In this document: piece after piece, positions 31,778 to 40,571 of the stretch
Layout of the letters: every line of letters begins with the position of its first letter
How positions within the stretch are numbered: the stretch's first letter is position 1
DNA from: Phialophora verrucosa
Lineage: Eukaryota > Ascomycota > Eurotiomycetes > Chaetothyriales > Herpotrichiellaceae
Reading direction: 5' to 3'
Length of the DNA: 64,000 nucleotides
NCBI GenBank assembly: GCA_002099365.1
Contig: MSED01000010.1
Span: forward strand, 372,001 to 436,000
Notes under the pieces: model-generated
Databases searched by the model: none
What the model saw: the letters and a program-made list of their open reading frames with translations, nothing else
Told to the model about the DNA's origin: nothing
Translations under genes and position numbers: made by a program

Positions 31778-32446
31778 CTACTCAGAGCTGATTTGGATTC
31801 TCTTCTGAGCTTTGGCCTTCTGCAGCTTGGGGACGACGATGGACAGAATGCCGTTCTTCATGCTCGCCTTGACGTTGTCGTGGTCGACAGGGTTGGGGAA
31901 GGAGAAGCTGCGAGCAAATTCACCGACACTGCGCTCGGAGACCCAGTAGGTGTGTTGTGGGTTGTGTTTGCCGACGTCCTTGGATCCAGTGGTGGTGACT
32001 TCGGTGCTGGAGGAGGTTTGGGCGGGTTCTTCTTTGTCTTTGCCGTTGGCATCCACCTCGGTCGCTGGGGTGGGTTTGGAGCCTTCCTCCCTGGAATGTT
32101 CGGTTCTGCCCCGGACGGTGATGGTTTGTTCGTCGGCAAACTCAATGACGACGTCTTTCTGGTTGATGCCCGGTAGTTCGCCCTCGAGAATGTAGCTGTC
32201 CTTGGCCTCCTTCACGTCGAATTTCGGCGCAAAGGTGCGAGATGCTGTGTCGGACAACTTCTGGAGTTCGGAGAAGGTGTCGTTGAAGAGATTGAAGAAA
32301 GGGCCCATCTCTGAGCGGTAGGGTCCGAATGAGGATGGTAGACGCGGGAAGAGAGCCATGTTTCTTGTTTGGATGTGCTTTGGCTTTGAGACTCTTGAGA
32401 GCGTTGAAGTCAAGCGATGTGGAAGTCTTCGAAGAGTATTAGACAT
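31778..32446 (-). CDS. Small heat shock protein (Hsp30/Hsp20 type) with optional mitochondrial leader
   Basis: Single exon of 222 residues from the ATG at 32446; a second in-frame ATG at 32359 (Met30) gives 193 residues beginning MALFPR, as cytosolic fungal Hsp30 proteins usually do. The extra 29 residues are Arg/Lys/His/Ser-rich without any acidic residue, matching a mitochondrial presequence. The first ATG has T at -3 (weak) and the second has A at -3 and G at +4 (strong), so leaky scanning could make both forms. The alpha-crystallin domain begins at about 73 (APKFDVKEAKDSYILEGELPG), carries an acidic Ser/Thr insert of about 50 residues, and ends with NGILSIVVPK. A heat-shock element and a TATA box lie upstream. 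Confidence 0.92.
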   Translation of the reverse strand: MSNTLRRLPHRLTSTLSRVSKPKHIQTRNMALFPRLPSSFGPYRSEMGPFFNLFNDTFSELQKLSDTASRTFAPKFDVKEAKDSYILEGELPGINQKDVVIEFADEQTITVRGRTEHSREEGSKPTPATEVDANGKDKEEPAQTSSSTEVTTTGSKDVGKHNPQHTYWVSERSVGEFARSFSFPNPVDHDNVKASMKNGILSIVVPKLQKAKAQKRIQISSE

Positions 32447-32512
32447 TCAGTGGTTTCAAATGCTTTGTTCTGATCTGGTGAGAGTGAAGGAGAGGAGGAA
32501 AGGAAGCTGTAG

Positions 32513-32519
32513 ATTTATA
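32513..32519 (-). promoter_or_regulatory. TATA box of the minus-strand Hsp20 gene
   Basis: On the minus strand the sequence reads CTATAAATCT. It lies 67 bases upstream of the first ATG and about 90 bases downstream of the heat-shock element, a normal stress-promoter layout. Confidence 0.65.
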
Positions 32520-32607
32520 GTTTACTGAGGCCATCCCCGAGGAGGCCACCGTCGTGGATAGAACGTCGCCAGAATCGTCGCATGGTGTAACAGAAATGGC
32601 GTGAGGT

Positions 32608-32620
32608 TTCTAGAGACTTC
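32608..32620. promoter_or_regulatory. Putative heat-shock element
   Basis: TTC-TA-GAG-AC-TTC forms three inverted Hsf1 pentamer units with one mismatch (GAG for GAA). It lies about 160 bases upstream of the Hsp20 start and 90 bases upstream of the TATA box. Hsf1 trimers bind such arrays. Confidence 0.65.
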
Positions 32621-33003
32621 ACTGGTTGCCTATTCCGGCCTCACGAACATGGCCAGATGGCATCACAGGCTCGGTTGTCGAGCTCCACAGTGTCACATGA
32701 AGGCGGAACAGTATCCCCTGGATTTTTCTCGACCTTGCTGTGGGCTGAGGATCGGCTGAGCGCAGGTGGCCTTTTGCTGAGGCGGAAGAAATTGATTGGT
32801 GAGAGCTTGCGTCATTACAACGTTTCGAGCTTCGACTTCCACAAGATTGGTGGAGAATTACCAGAATTGTTTAGACTTGTCTGGAACTTTCGATGGTCCA
32901 GGACCAAGAAATTCTGTACGTGGCGGTGTCATTACAACGGACAGGGGCAACCACCACCTTGTCACCAGCTTCCGACCCTACAACCAGCAGTCTCCAGTCT
33001 CCT

Positions 33004-34140
33004 CTAGCCAATACGATAGACCAACTTCTCTCCGCTCACTGGCCTCATCCATTCCTCTCCTCTTGCCTCCGCTTTCCTGTCATCCATGGAACCAGTTCCC
33101 AGTAACGCAAAGCCGTGGACAACCACCTTTTCCAGTCCTCCCGGCATTAGCCGCACAGGGTTCGGCATGATCTTCCGCCCTTCTGATAGCCATGCGTAGA
33201 AGGCAACCGTGAAGCCACGAGCCACAGAATTAGCGGGCAGACTCATCCCTGCATAGGCAACATTTTCACCCAGTCCTTCCCACACTGCGCCATAAATCGG
33301 CTCGAGCCCAAGCTCGTCAGCAGGAGTATTCCACGCCTGACCTTCACGGGATCTGACCACAGCCAATTTAGCTCCCTTCGCCAGTGTCCTAGCTGTGTGG
33401 AGGACGGTAGAACCTTCAGATATACAATCGTACCCAATGTCCAGGCCGCGGTTGTCGTTCAACTCGAGTACCTGTTGAGACCAGTCTTTCGACTGATAGT
33501 CCACAAGGTGGCTGAAATTGTAGGGCGCGCTCTTCAGTAAGGAGGTGTGCTTTTGCGAGGCAGATCCAAACAAGGTAACAGGGGTAGGTGAAAGCTGGGC
33601 GAGCTGCGCAGCGTAGAGGGCCACAGAGGTGGAGGCCCCGTTGATGAACATCGTTACAGGCCCCTTATCATCTTGCTGCTGAACCGGTTGTTGCGGCCAG
33701 GAGAATGGAGCTGGAAGGCCCATCCGAAAGAACAGAGCTTGAGCTGCCGTTACCGCACATAGACTTATCGTGGCAGCATCCTCAAACGGCAGATCGTGGA
33801 TTCGCCAAACAAGGTCCCATGGACAAATGAGGTACTCTGCAAAGGCTCCAGGACGAGCGTTCACGCTGCACGCGCCTTGGAGGAACCCGGCGACGCGCGA
33901 ATCGACCTGAAGACCAGTCGAGGAAGGCACTGAAGATCCAAGCGTAACCACCACGCCCGCGAAATCAGAGCCCAGCACGCGACCAGTATCACCAATCGGA
34001 TGGGCGGTGTACAGCGCGTCAACCGGATTGAGGGCAATGGCTTTGACTTGAATTAGGACTTCATTTGGAGCCGGGGCCGGCGGAGGAACTTCTTTGACAA
34101 CCCCTGTCCTGGCTTTTGCATCGAGGACCAGAGCTCTCAT
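33004..34140 (-). CDS. MDR-family NAD(P)H-dependent reductase (zinc-free enoyl reductase type)
   Basis: Single exon, 378 residues, ATG at 34140. GroES-like N-domain: VLIQVKAIALNPVDALY, GSDFAGVVVTLGSSV, FAEYLICP. The nucleotide-binding domain has VTMFINGASTSVALYAAQLA, a GxSxxV variant of the usual GxGxxG loop seen in fungal trans-acting enoyl reductases such as LovC and in ToxD-like proteins. The catalytic zinc ligands of alcohol dehydrogenases are missing: there is Asn-Pro at the first position, as in enoyl reductases. It should reduce an alpha,beta-unsaturated carbonyl or quinone using NADPH. No polyketide synthase is in the window, so a secondary-metabolite role is not indicated here. Confidence 0.9.
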   Translation of the reverse strand: MRALVLDAKARTGVVKEVPPPAPAPNEVLIQVKAIALNPVDALYTAHPIGDTGRVLGSDFAGVVVTLGSSVPSSTGLQVDSRVAGFLQGACSVNARPGAFAEYLICPWDLVWRIHDLPFEDAATISLCAVTAAQALFFRMGLPAPFSWPQQPVQQQDDKGPVTMFINGASTSVALYAAQLAQLSPTPVTLFGSASQKHTSLLKSAPYNFSHLVDYQSKDWSQQVLELNDNRGLDIGYDCISEGSTVLHTARTLAKGAKLAVVRSREGQAWNTPADELGLEPIYGAVWEGLGENVAYAGMSLPANSVARGFTVAFYAWLSEGRKIMPNPVRLMPGGLEKVVVHGFALLGTGSMDDRKAEARGEEWMRPVSGEKLVYRIG

Positions 34141-34533
34141 GGTGATCCAGGTCCCCTTTTCGGACAGTACTTCAGCCCACGTCTTCCCTCATCACAGAGA
34201 ATGCTGCCAAGGCGGGTACAGAGAGAGCAAAGACTTTATTGAGAAAGGGTTGAAAGGTAGTTGATATATGGATGATTACTAAACCCTCTTGGCGCGCCTT
34301 TCGGTCGATCGACCATAAGAGATTTCCGCCGCCAGTATACAGTGTGACAGTGCATTCAAATCAATGTATTAGTAAGACAAGATCCAGGGCCTCAAACGAT
34401 GGTACACGCCCTGTAATGTTCTCGCACCCGCTGCTCCCGCTTCGGCTTCCTTTTCGACTTCGATCTAGGCCTTGAATTCTCTTGAGCAGGCTAGTTGCTG
34501 TAAGCTTGGACAAATTTACTCCTTGCCTCAGTT
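34141..34533. other. Intergenic, nothing recognised
   Basis: About 390 bases between two minus-strand genes. It should hold the reductase promoter. No motif seen. Confidence 0.4.
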
Positions 34534-35064
34534 TCATTTCTTCGAGGGAGTAGTCCAGGTGCCCAGGCCCGGCCAGCCGAATGTTTCAGACTCGGCCGCA
34601 TTGTCAATGGCCTCGAAGGTAGCTGCTTCTACCCTCTCTTCCACACGGGGTTCTGAGCCTTCCGATCCCGTCCGTGACTTTGTATGTTGGGACGTTGCCG
34701 AATCGTTGGTCTTGAAGGTGCCAAGGCCGGGCCAACCCCAGGTCTTGTCGCTCTGGTGGGAATCTTCGCCCATGTTGTTCTCATTGAGCTTAGATGACGC
34801 CACGGCCTGTAAGGACGGGCTCATTGATCCGTTGTTGTAGTTGCTGCCGCTTGCTTGATCTTGTTGAGGAGTCTGTTGTTCAGCCGCGTTTTCTTCGGGA
34901 AGCCTCTCATGTTCGTGCGCAAGTGCATGCCGGATCGAGTCAATTACATGACTGAGCTTGGAGTCGTGGTGATGATGTTGGTGGGTTTCAGCGGGCTCGC
35001 TGGTTCCTGTGGTGGTAGGAGCCTCTGAATGGCCCGTAATCGAATTCAAGTTGAACCGAGTCAT
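34534..35064 (-). CDS. Small hydrophilic protein with duplicated GWPGLGT motif
   Basis: Single exon, 176 residues, ATG at 35064. No known domain. The most striking feature is a near-exact repeat: TWGWPGLGTFKT at about 107-118 and TFGWPGLGTWTT at about 161-172, the second almost at the C-terminus (followed by PSKK). The spacer is Ser/Thr/Glu-rich and hydrophilic. An N-terminal His cluster (QHHHHDSKLSHVI) precedes a short amphipathic helix (HVIDSIRHALAHEHERL). Cys is absent. Overall it looks disordered, with two identical short binding motifs. The TATA box suggests inducible or strong expression. Function is unknown; a role as a scaffold or stress protein is only a guess. Confidence 0.75.
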   Translation of the reverse strand: MTRFNLNSITGHSEAPTTTGTSEPAETHQHHHHDSKLSHVIDSIRHALAHEHERLPEENAAEQQTPQQDQASGSNYNNGSMSPSLQAVASSKLNENNMGEDSHQSDKTWGWPGLGTFKTNDSATSQHTKSRTGSEGSEPRVEERVEAATFEAIDNAAESETFGWPGLGTWTTPSKK

Positions 35065-36066
35065 GGTATTGTGTCTGGTGTCTGGTGTTTGGTATGTGGA
35101 GCTAATGGTAGTGTTTTGCTGTTTGGCAGTATTGTTGATGTTGGATCGATTCTGATTTTGCTTGCTGAGTATTGAACAGAGCGTGGACCTGTGAAAGATT
35201 GATGCCCAGCCCGTTTTATATGAAATCTTGTCTCACCAGATTGCATCGCGGCGGAATGATCTGTATCCAGAAAGTTTGACACTTCCAGCAAATCCCCAGG
35301 ACCTACCTCGCACGTGCGTGGATCTCATTGGGTACCACCTGGGGTGGTGTTCAAAGAGTGATCATGTTACCACGCAGGAAGTTTGCAGTGTCACACCACG
35401 CAGCACCTGAACCTTTCGTTTCGGCGGCTGAAGCCGAAATCGCGCATTGACAAGACCTCGAAAGATGGGGCGCCAAGACCATCAGCTCCCTCTGCCACGG
35501 GCTAGATCCCACATTCTCCAGGTGCTCGTATGTCACTGCTAGGTTTAGCTGTGGAGGAGACGAGCCTATCCTCGCCCACTATATGGAGTACCAGTGCCGG
35601 TATCTCGTGAATATGTAGCAGAAGTGCGGAGGGAAACAGATTGTCGGTCCACAGCTGCCGCAGGAAGAAGCCGACAGTCGAATGACGGTCAGGGACTTGG
35701 AATGACGCCTAGGCGCGACGCGTGCAGAATCACCTCAACCTCATCTCCAAGTCAGACTTTCCAACTGCGAATCCGACTACTGGTGACAGAGGAACCGGGT
35801 CATCTCCCATCGGCCACTCTAGACGACGTGAATAAAGCAGGCACTTATATTCCTGCGCCTGTGGCGCCACCGGCTCGCTCGCGTTATTAGATGCGCGGTT
35901 TGCAAGATCAGCTTCGCCAATTGTCACGAGCTCTTGAATTCAGCAGGCTGCGGTCTAGGAATAGCTCTCTAACAAAGAGGCCATCAGGTTTCCAAGATCT
36001 GTCATTCTTCGAGCCTGATCCAACTAACTCGGCCAAGTCCAGCGGTGAATCTACCCTGATGACCAT
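35065..36066. other. Intergenic, promoter of the GWPGLGT gene and beyond
   Basis: About 1 kb. TCTGGTGTCTGGTGTTTGG repeats occur just upstream of the start at 35064. Frames at 35594-35890 and 35891-36208 lack motifs. Confidence 0.4.
35214..35220 (-). promoter_or_regulatory. TATA box of the GWPGLGT-motif gene
   Basis: The minus strand reads TATAAAAC, 150 bases upstream of the ATG at 35064. Confidence 0.55.
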
Positions 36067-36813
36067 TCAACCTCCACCTCCCCCTTCCACGTGCATGGTT
36101 CCTTCCACGAAAGGCTCCCATTCCCTTTTATTTTTGCAGTACACCTGCTCGGTTATCAGCATGGAGACCTGCATGCGGACAGGCAGAAGGATGAGGAATC
36201 CTACATAGCCCAGTATTGGTTTTGCGCAGGACTCACCTCGGCAACCGGTTTCAGAATATTGTCGAAAAGACCCATCTTGACGACTGTACGCATGCGAAAG
36301 AGTCAGTACGAGCTGTCTTGCGCCGCCGGCTTATCGTCCGTCGAAGCATCCGACGAGGCGCTCTCCTACATTTCTTCCCTGGAGCCAATTCCGTCTCGGA
36401 GTAGATCGGACTTGAATGTAAGATCAGCATTCAGGACTACATATGGACGGGCAGACAAGACAGAGGAGAAGAGACGGCCAATATCTCCGGAGAACCAATG
36501 ACTAGCTGTGCTCACCTTCCACAATCTCCGCAGAACCAGCGATGCAGCGACGTTCCGGAGTCGGTCTTGCGGTCGAGATAGTCCTTTGGCGATCCGGCAA
36601 CAGTGACATCCTCATCTGAAATTGCCGTCACGTAAGTCCCGACTATAAACTATCAGCGGCAGCAAAGGCAGGATCAATGGGCTCGGCTGGCGTACGTGCG
36701 CCGCTCTGCTTTCGGCAGTTCAAACATCGGCAATAGATAGGCGGGGTGTTCTCCGCTGAATCATTGATGGTGACCTTGATGGCTCCGCAATTGCATTCTC
36801 CTTCCAGCACCAT
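36067..36813 (-). CDS. GFA/CENP-V family zinc protein (glutathione-dependent formaldehyde-activating type)
   Basis: Five exons on the minus strand: 36813-36696, 36642-36516, 36410-36370, 36283-36237, 36168-36067 (144 residues). All phases agree. Two exons are only 41 and 47 nt. The protein shows the three GFA cysteine sets: C7 and C9 in GECNCG, C28, C30 and C33 in YCRCLNCRKQSGA, and C77 and C80 in WFCGDCGS. These bind the structural and catalytic zinc ions. Conserved segments LGTYVTAISDEDV, PIYSETELAPGKKFVKMGLFD and EPFVEG are also present. Family members handle glutathione adducts or small aldehydes; few fungal ones have been tested, so the formaldehyde name is only a family label. Longer forward-strand frames over the same bases are shadows. 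Confidence 0.92.
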
Positions 36814-37593
36814 CTTGGCAAGCCGAGGCGGCGGGATTCCAGGAAGCTTAAAAGACAGCAACGGCGATGGTTATGGCGGCCCAGCCCCTCATTATATACC
36901 AGTCACACACACGTAAGACCAAGGTTCCGAGTTCCTGCCTCGGCCAGAAGCAATGAACTCGAACTCATCGGTAGCGGGGAATGGGCGATCTCTAGCGCTT
37001 GCCAGAGCTGTCGAGACCAAGCTGCGGTGCCGACGAGGCCCGATGAGGCAGCCGCTCCACATGCTCCCCGGATCCGCAGCCACACGGGCGCTACCGATTC
37101 AGCGCGTCAATAAACACCTTGCCACTTGCAACACACTGGGCCTGGAGTACTTCCCGAGAAAGCAATGCTGGAAAAGAGTCATCCAGAGAAAGCGAAGGCA
37201 TTGGTCTGAGCAGGGGCTGTCAGAATCTACTCCGTTAGACCCTCTTTTCGCTACGCAGCTTATCGTGCAATACGACCTCTTGAACTGCGATATTTCAAGC
37301 CCGCTGAGATCATGTTGGACCAGATATCCTCTCGTGGTCCCGATAACCAGGCAATATCCATATCAAGTCTGGTGTATCCCTGTATTTCTTACCGCCGAGG
37401 CCTCAAAGGTGGTGAGTTCACTAATCTGAGTGCTTGATTACAGCCGCAAACGGGAAACACGACGACGTACACCAGCAAAGCTGAAAGGTAAGCAGGTCGA
37501 TCCATCGTGCCTGAAGTGGTGAATGTCGTGAGCTTAATGCAGCCTCCTATGGTAACTTGTCTCTTGCAGCCCTACACAGCGCAACAGGTCATC
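36814..37593. other. Intergenic, nothing recognised
   Basis: About 780 bases between minus-strand genes. A 158-codon plus frame (36953-37429) has no motif and a random composition. Confidence 0.4.
36892..36898 (-). promoter_or_regulatory. TATA box of the GFA-type gene
   Basis: The minus strand reads TATATAA, about 80 bases upstream of the ATG at 36813. Confidence 0.5.
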
Positions 37594-39455
37594 TCACTGG
37601 ACAACCTCGGTCATCAAGTCGTCCGGCCACCGAGGCGCGTCTTTGCCATTGCCTCTCGTACCGATATTGTACTTGAGCACGACCTTGTCATCGTCGAACT
37701 TGATGATCGGCTTGATGGTCCGGACGACGGCACCAATGGCCTTGCTTTCGCGGTCTTCGAAGAACGAGGGCTGGAAGAGCTTGCCGTTCTTGGCTATCAT
37801 CTCCACGTATCGCGGCAATAGGTAATTCATATTATGGTAGCATCTTTGGCGCCGCACCGTCAGTTAATCAGTCAGCCAGTACAGTGGCGCCGTAACCGCA
37901 AAATGACAAGCCAGCGAGCATACCACACACGAAGCAGAGAGCTGAAGGGGTGGGTCGAGACTTACCGAAACACCTGCTTGCCGTTCCTCTCCCACACATT
38001 CTGCCAGACATCGTCGGGGTATTCTCCCACCGAATTTGCCAGCCACTGATTGTAGTAGTTCAGCGCGACGTCGACCTTGAAGCTGCCGCCCTCTTCGGCC
38101 CGTCGCATCAGGGCACACAGAATGCCAGTCACGCCCGCGATGCCGGTCATGTAGTCGCTGTTGGGGAACACTGGGGTTACAGCCTCGTCGTCTTTCAGGC
38201 CCATGGCCCGACCGAACCCGGCGGAAATGCCCACGCAAGCATCGCTGATCTGCTGCCATCCCGAGCGGTATTCCCACGGACCGTTCCAGCCATAGCAGTT
38301 CTCACGCACGGAAATGATACCGCGCTCTCGGTCCTTGACTAGGTCGATGACGCCTTGTTGGCTGAAGCCATATTTGTCCAGCACGCCGGGACGGTAGCCT
38401 TGGACGACGACATCGGCGTCCTTGATCAGATCGCGCAGTTTGGCCTTGCCATCCTCGGTCTTCAAGTCGAGACTGCACTGCCATTTACCCCATGATAAGT
38501 CCACGTGCAGCATGCTGTAGTCAACTAGGTTTGGAGACGTCACGCGCATGACGCTCGCTCCCAGCTCTGCCAACCCTCGTGTCACGGCCGGGGCTGCAAT
38601 CACGCGTGTCAAATCCACGACTTTGAGACCCGCGAGCGGCCTGGCTGCCGAGGTCTGAGGCACAGCCGGCCACCAAGAAGGTTTCTGTGTGGCATTTGGC
38701 GCTGGGTGGATCTCGAAAAGCCCGACGTGGGCATTGGCCTTGCCGTGCTCCGAGGCGCGGTACGATTCGACAGTCTGGCATATCACGCCGGCTTGCTTGT
38801 ACACGTCCGATGCCAAGTGTTGCATTTCGGCGGAGTCAATGGTTGCCATCTTCTCGATGAACGGCTGCAACGCAGCCTCCCACGTCGTGAGATCGTCGCG
38901 GTCCTCCGGAAATCCCAGGCTATCGAGGCTGGGCTTCGGGTTCATACTGCCGTGAAGGTGGAAATACCGCCCGTCCTTTGTCCGGTAGATATTCGTGACA
39001 CAATGTCTGTACAGACTGGAGCCCATTCGGTGGAAGTCGTAATTGGGTATCATGTCGAACAGGGCTTGTTGGTTCTTGCTCATGGTTATGACCCGGTCCG
39101 TGTCCGGATGAATCTGCCACAGGAGCGTCGACATGAAGAACAATTGCGCGTGGTCAGTGTCGATCTCCGCCCCCGTCACCTCGACGCCGTACTTGCGCTT
39201 GACAAATGCAGAGACGATGCATGCTTCGAAAGCCTTGAGGCTTGCCGCCGACTCGGCAAAGCGCCAATTGATAGGAATGGAGGGGAGGTTGGTGCCCTTG
39301 AATCTGATCTTCGAGGCGAAGTCTTTGGCCTCCGCTGGGATGTCCTTTGCGATCTTTGGATTCTCGAGCAGCGCTTCGGTCAAGAGCTTCTTGGCTTCTG
39401 CCGGGATTGAATACGTCGACAGGACGCCTCCGGTAGGCTTGTCGACGCTGCCCAT
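37594..39455 (-). CDS. Class III CoA-transferase (CaiB/BaiF family)
   Basis: Two exons: 39455-37966 and 37843-37594 (579 residues); donor GTAAGT, acceptor CAAAG. An upstream in-frame ATG at 39482 would add nine residues. Splicing joins NGKQVFR to CYHNMNYLLPRYVEM. The second half carries the family core: LAGLKVVDLTRVIAAPAVTRGLAELGASVMRV, WGKWQCSLDLKTEDGKAKLRDLI, ADVVVQGYRPGVLDKYGF, then SGWQQISDACVG, whose Asp may be the thioester-forming residue. The N-terminal 280 residues repeat the fold in a divergent form, as in fused CaiB proteins. Such enzymes move CoA between carboxylic acids or racemise 2-methylacyl-CoA. It is divergent from an AtuA-type gene, which suggests a joint acyl-CoA catabolic role (inference). 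Confidence 0.9.
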
Positions 39456-40571
39456 CGTGGCGACGCGTGCTCTCTGCTCCAATTGACTACTTGAGTGTCC
39501 TGTCGGGTTTCGTTGGTGACGTGAAGCGATTTAACCAAAATAATTCCGCGATGTCCACTACTGCGTCTCTCCCCGCGTGTAAGATTGGAGTGCCTGCCGC
39601 TGATGATCCCGTGCGCCTGTTCGATCCTTACCTACACGGTCGGCAAACCGTCGGGGGGAGGCCGGTAATTCAGAATGCGTTGATGGTGAGAGCACTCAAA
39701 TCTCAACTATCGATGCGTTTGCAGCAGAATTATCTTATGAGCCAAGAGCAGCTACCCAGTACTTCATTTGGAATATGTATTCTTGTCTGTGAACAGATTT
39801 TGCACCACCAGATGGATAGTTAGAGGGTCCTCGTCTCCAGGGTCCTCGGCATAAGCAGGAACTATCTGTACGGGGGGGTATATCCGGAGGGTGGAGTGCA
39901 ATGGGAATGGAGCTATTCCTCCTGTAAGAAGAGGATTTTGCCCTATCCAGGCGCCCAGTTGAGACTGTTGTTGATGATGGGATCAAAATGTATGAGATAA
40001 GTTAGGTTATCTACACATGCGTACTCGGTAAACAGTCAGTCATCGTCTGGCGAAACCGCAACCCCCCACCCGACATGGACATGGATCCTAAGGAGGGGTA
40101 AAGATCCACGTTAGGCCGAGGGTATGTACGACGGGAGGGTAACAGCGAGTCATTTATGCAAACGCATGGGGAGGGTTTGTTCTGAACCCCAGACATTTGC
40201 CTCGGGATATTGGCGAACAATGCCAAATCAACCATCTACTGATTCGGGTATGTTCGACTCGTGCCACTCAGCCGGGTTAGTGTAGGCGGCTGCTTAGTCG
40301 ACTTGATACCTTGGAGGGTATGTTGGCAACATGTCGCGAGGGGACCTTCGATCTCTGCGTGCGTTGTGCTGCTGATCGGGCTATGGCGATTGTTCTACAG
40401 TAACACCACCTGGAGAGGAGTCCTCTGAGCCATACTGCACTTGTACGTGTGTGACACGGGCATCTAAGCTTGAATCGGCGTTAATTACTTCCTGCGTTGC
40501 ACCGGAGACCACGATTTCTCGACGCCGTCGGCAATTGACAAGTTGTCACCTCTCTCGCAGCATCGGCCGCG
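39456..40571. promoter_or_regulatory. Divergent promoter region of the CoA-transferase and AtuA genes
   Basis: About 1.1 kb separates start codons at 39455 (minus) and 40572 (plus). No gene is supported inside. Shared regulation of the pair is likely from layout alone. Confidence 0.45.

Larger units (their letters stand above)
32447..33003. other. Promoter region of the Hsp20 gene and 3' flank of the reductase
   Basis: Contains the TATA box and heat-shock element described separately. Small plus-strand frames in 32657-33170 have no motif. Confidence 0.5.

Noticed and set aside
32657..33170. Plus-strand frames downstream of the MDR reductase end
   Set aside because: Overlapping frames of 70-124 codons have no motif and cover the Hsp20 promoter flank.
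36953..37429. 158-codon plus frame between the GFA-type and CoA-transferase genes
   Set aside because: No family motif or splice support was found.
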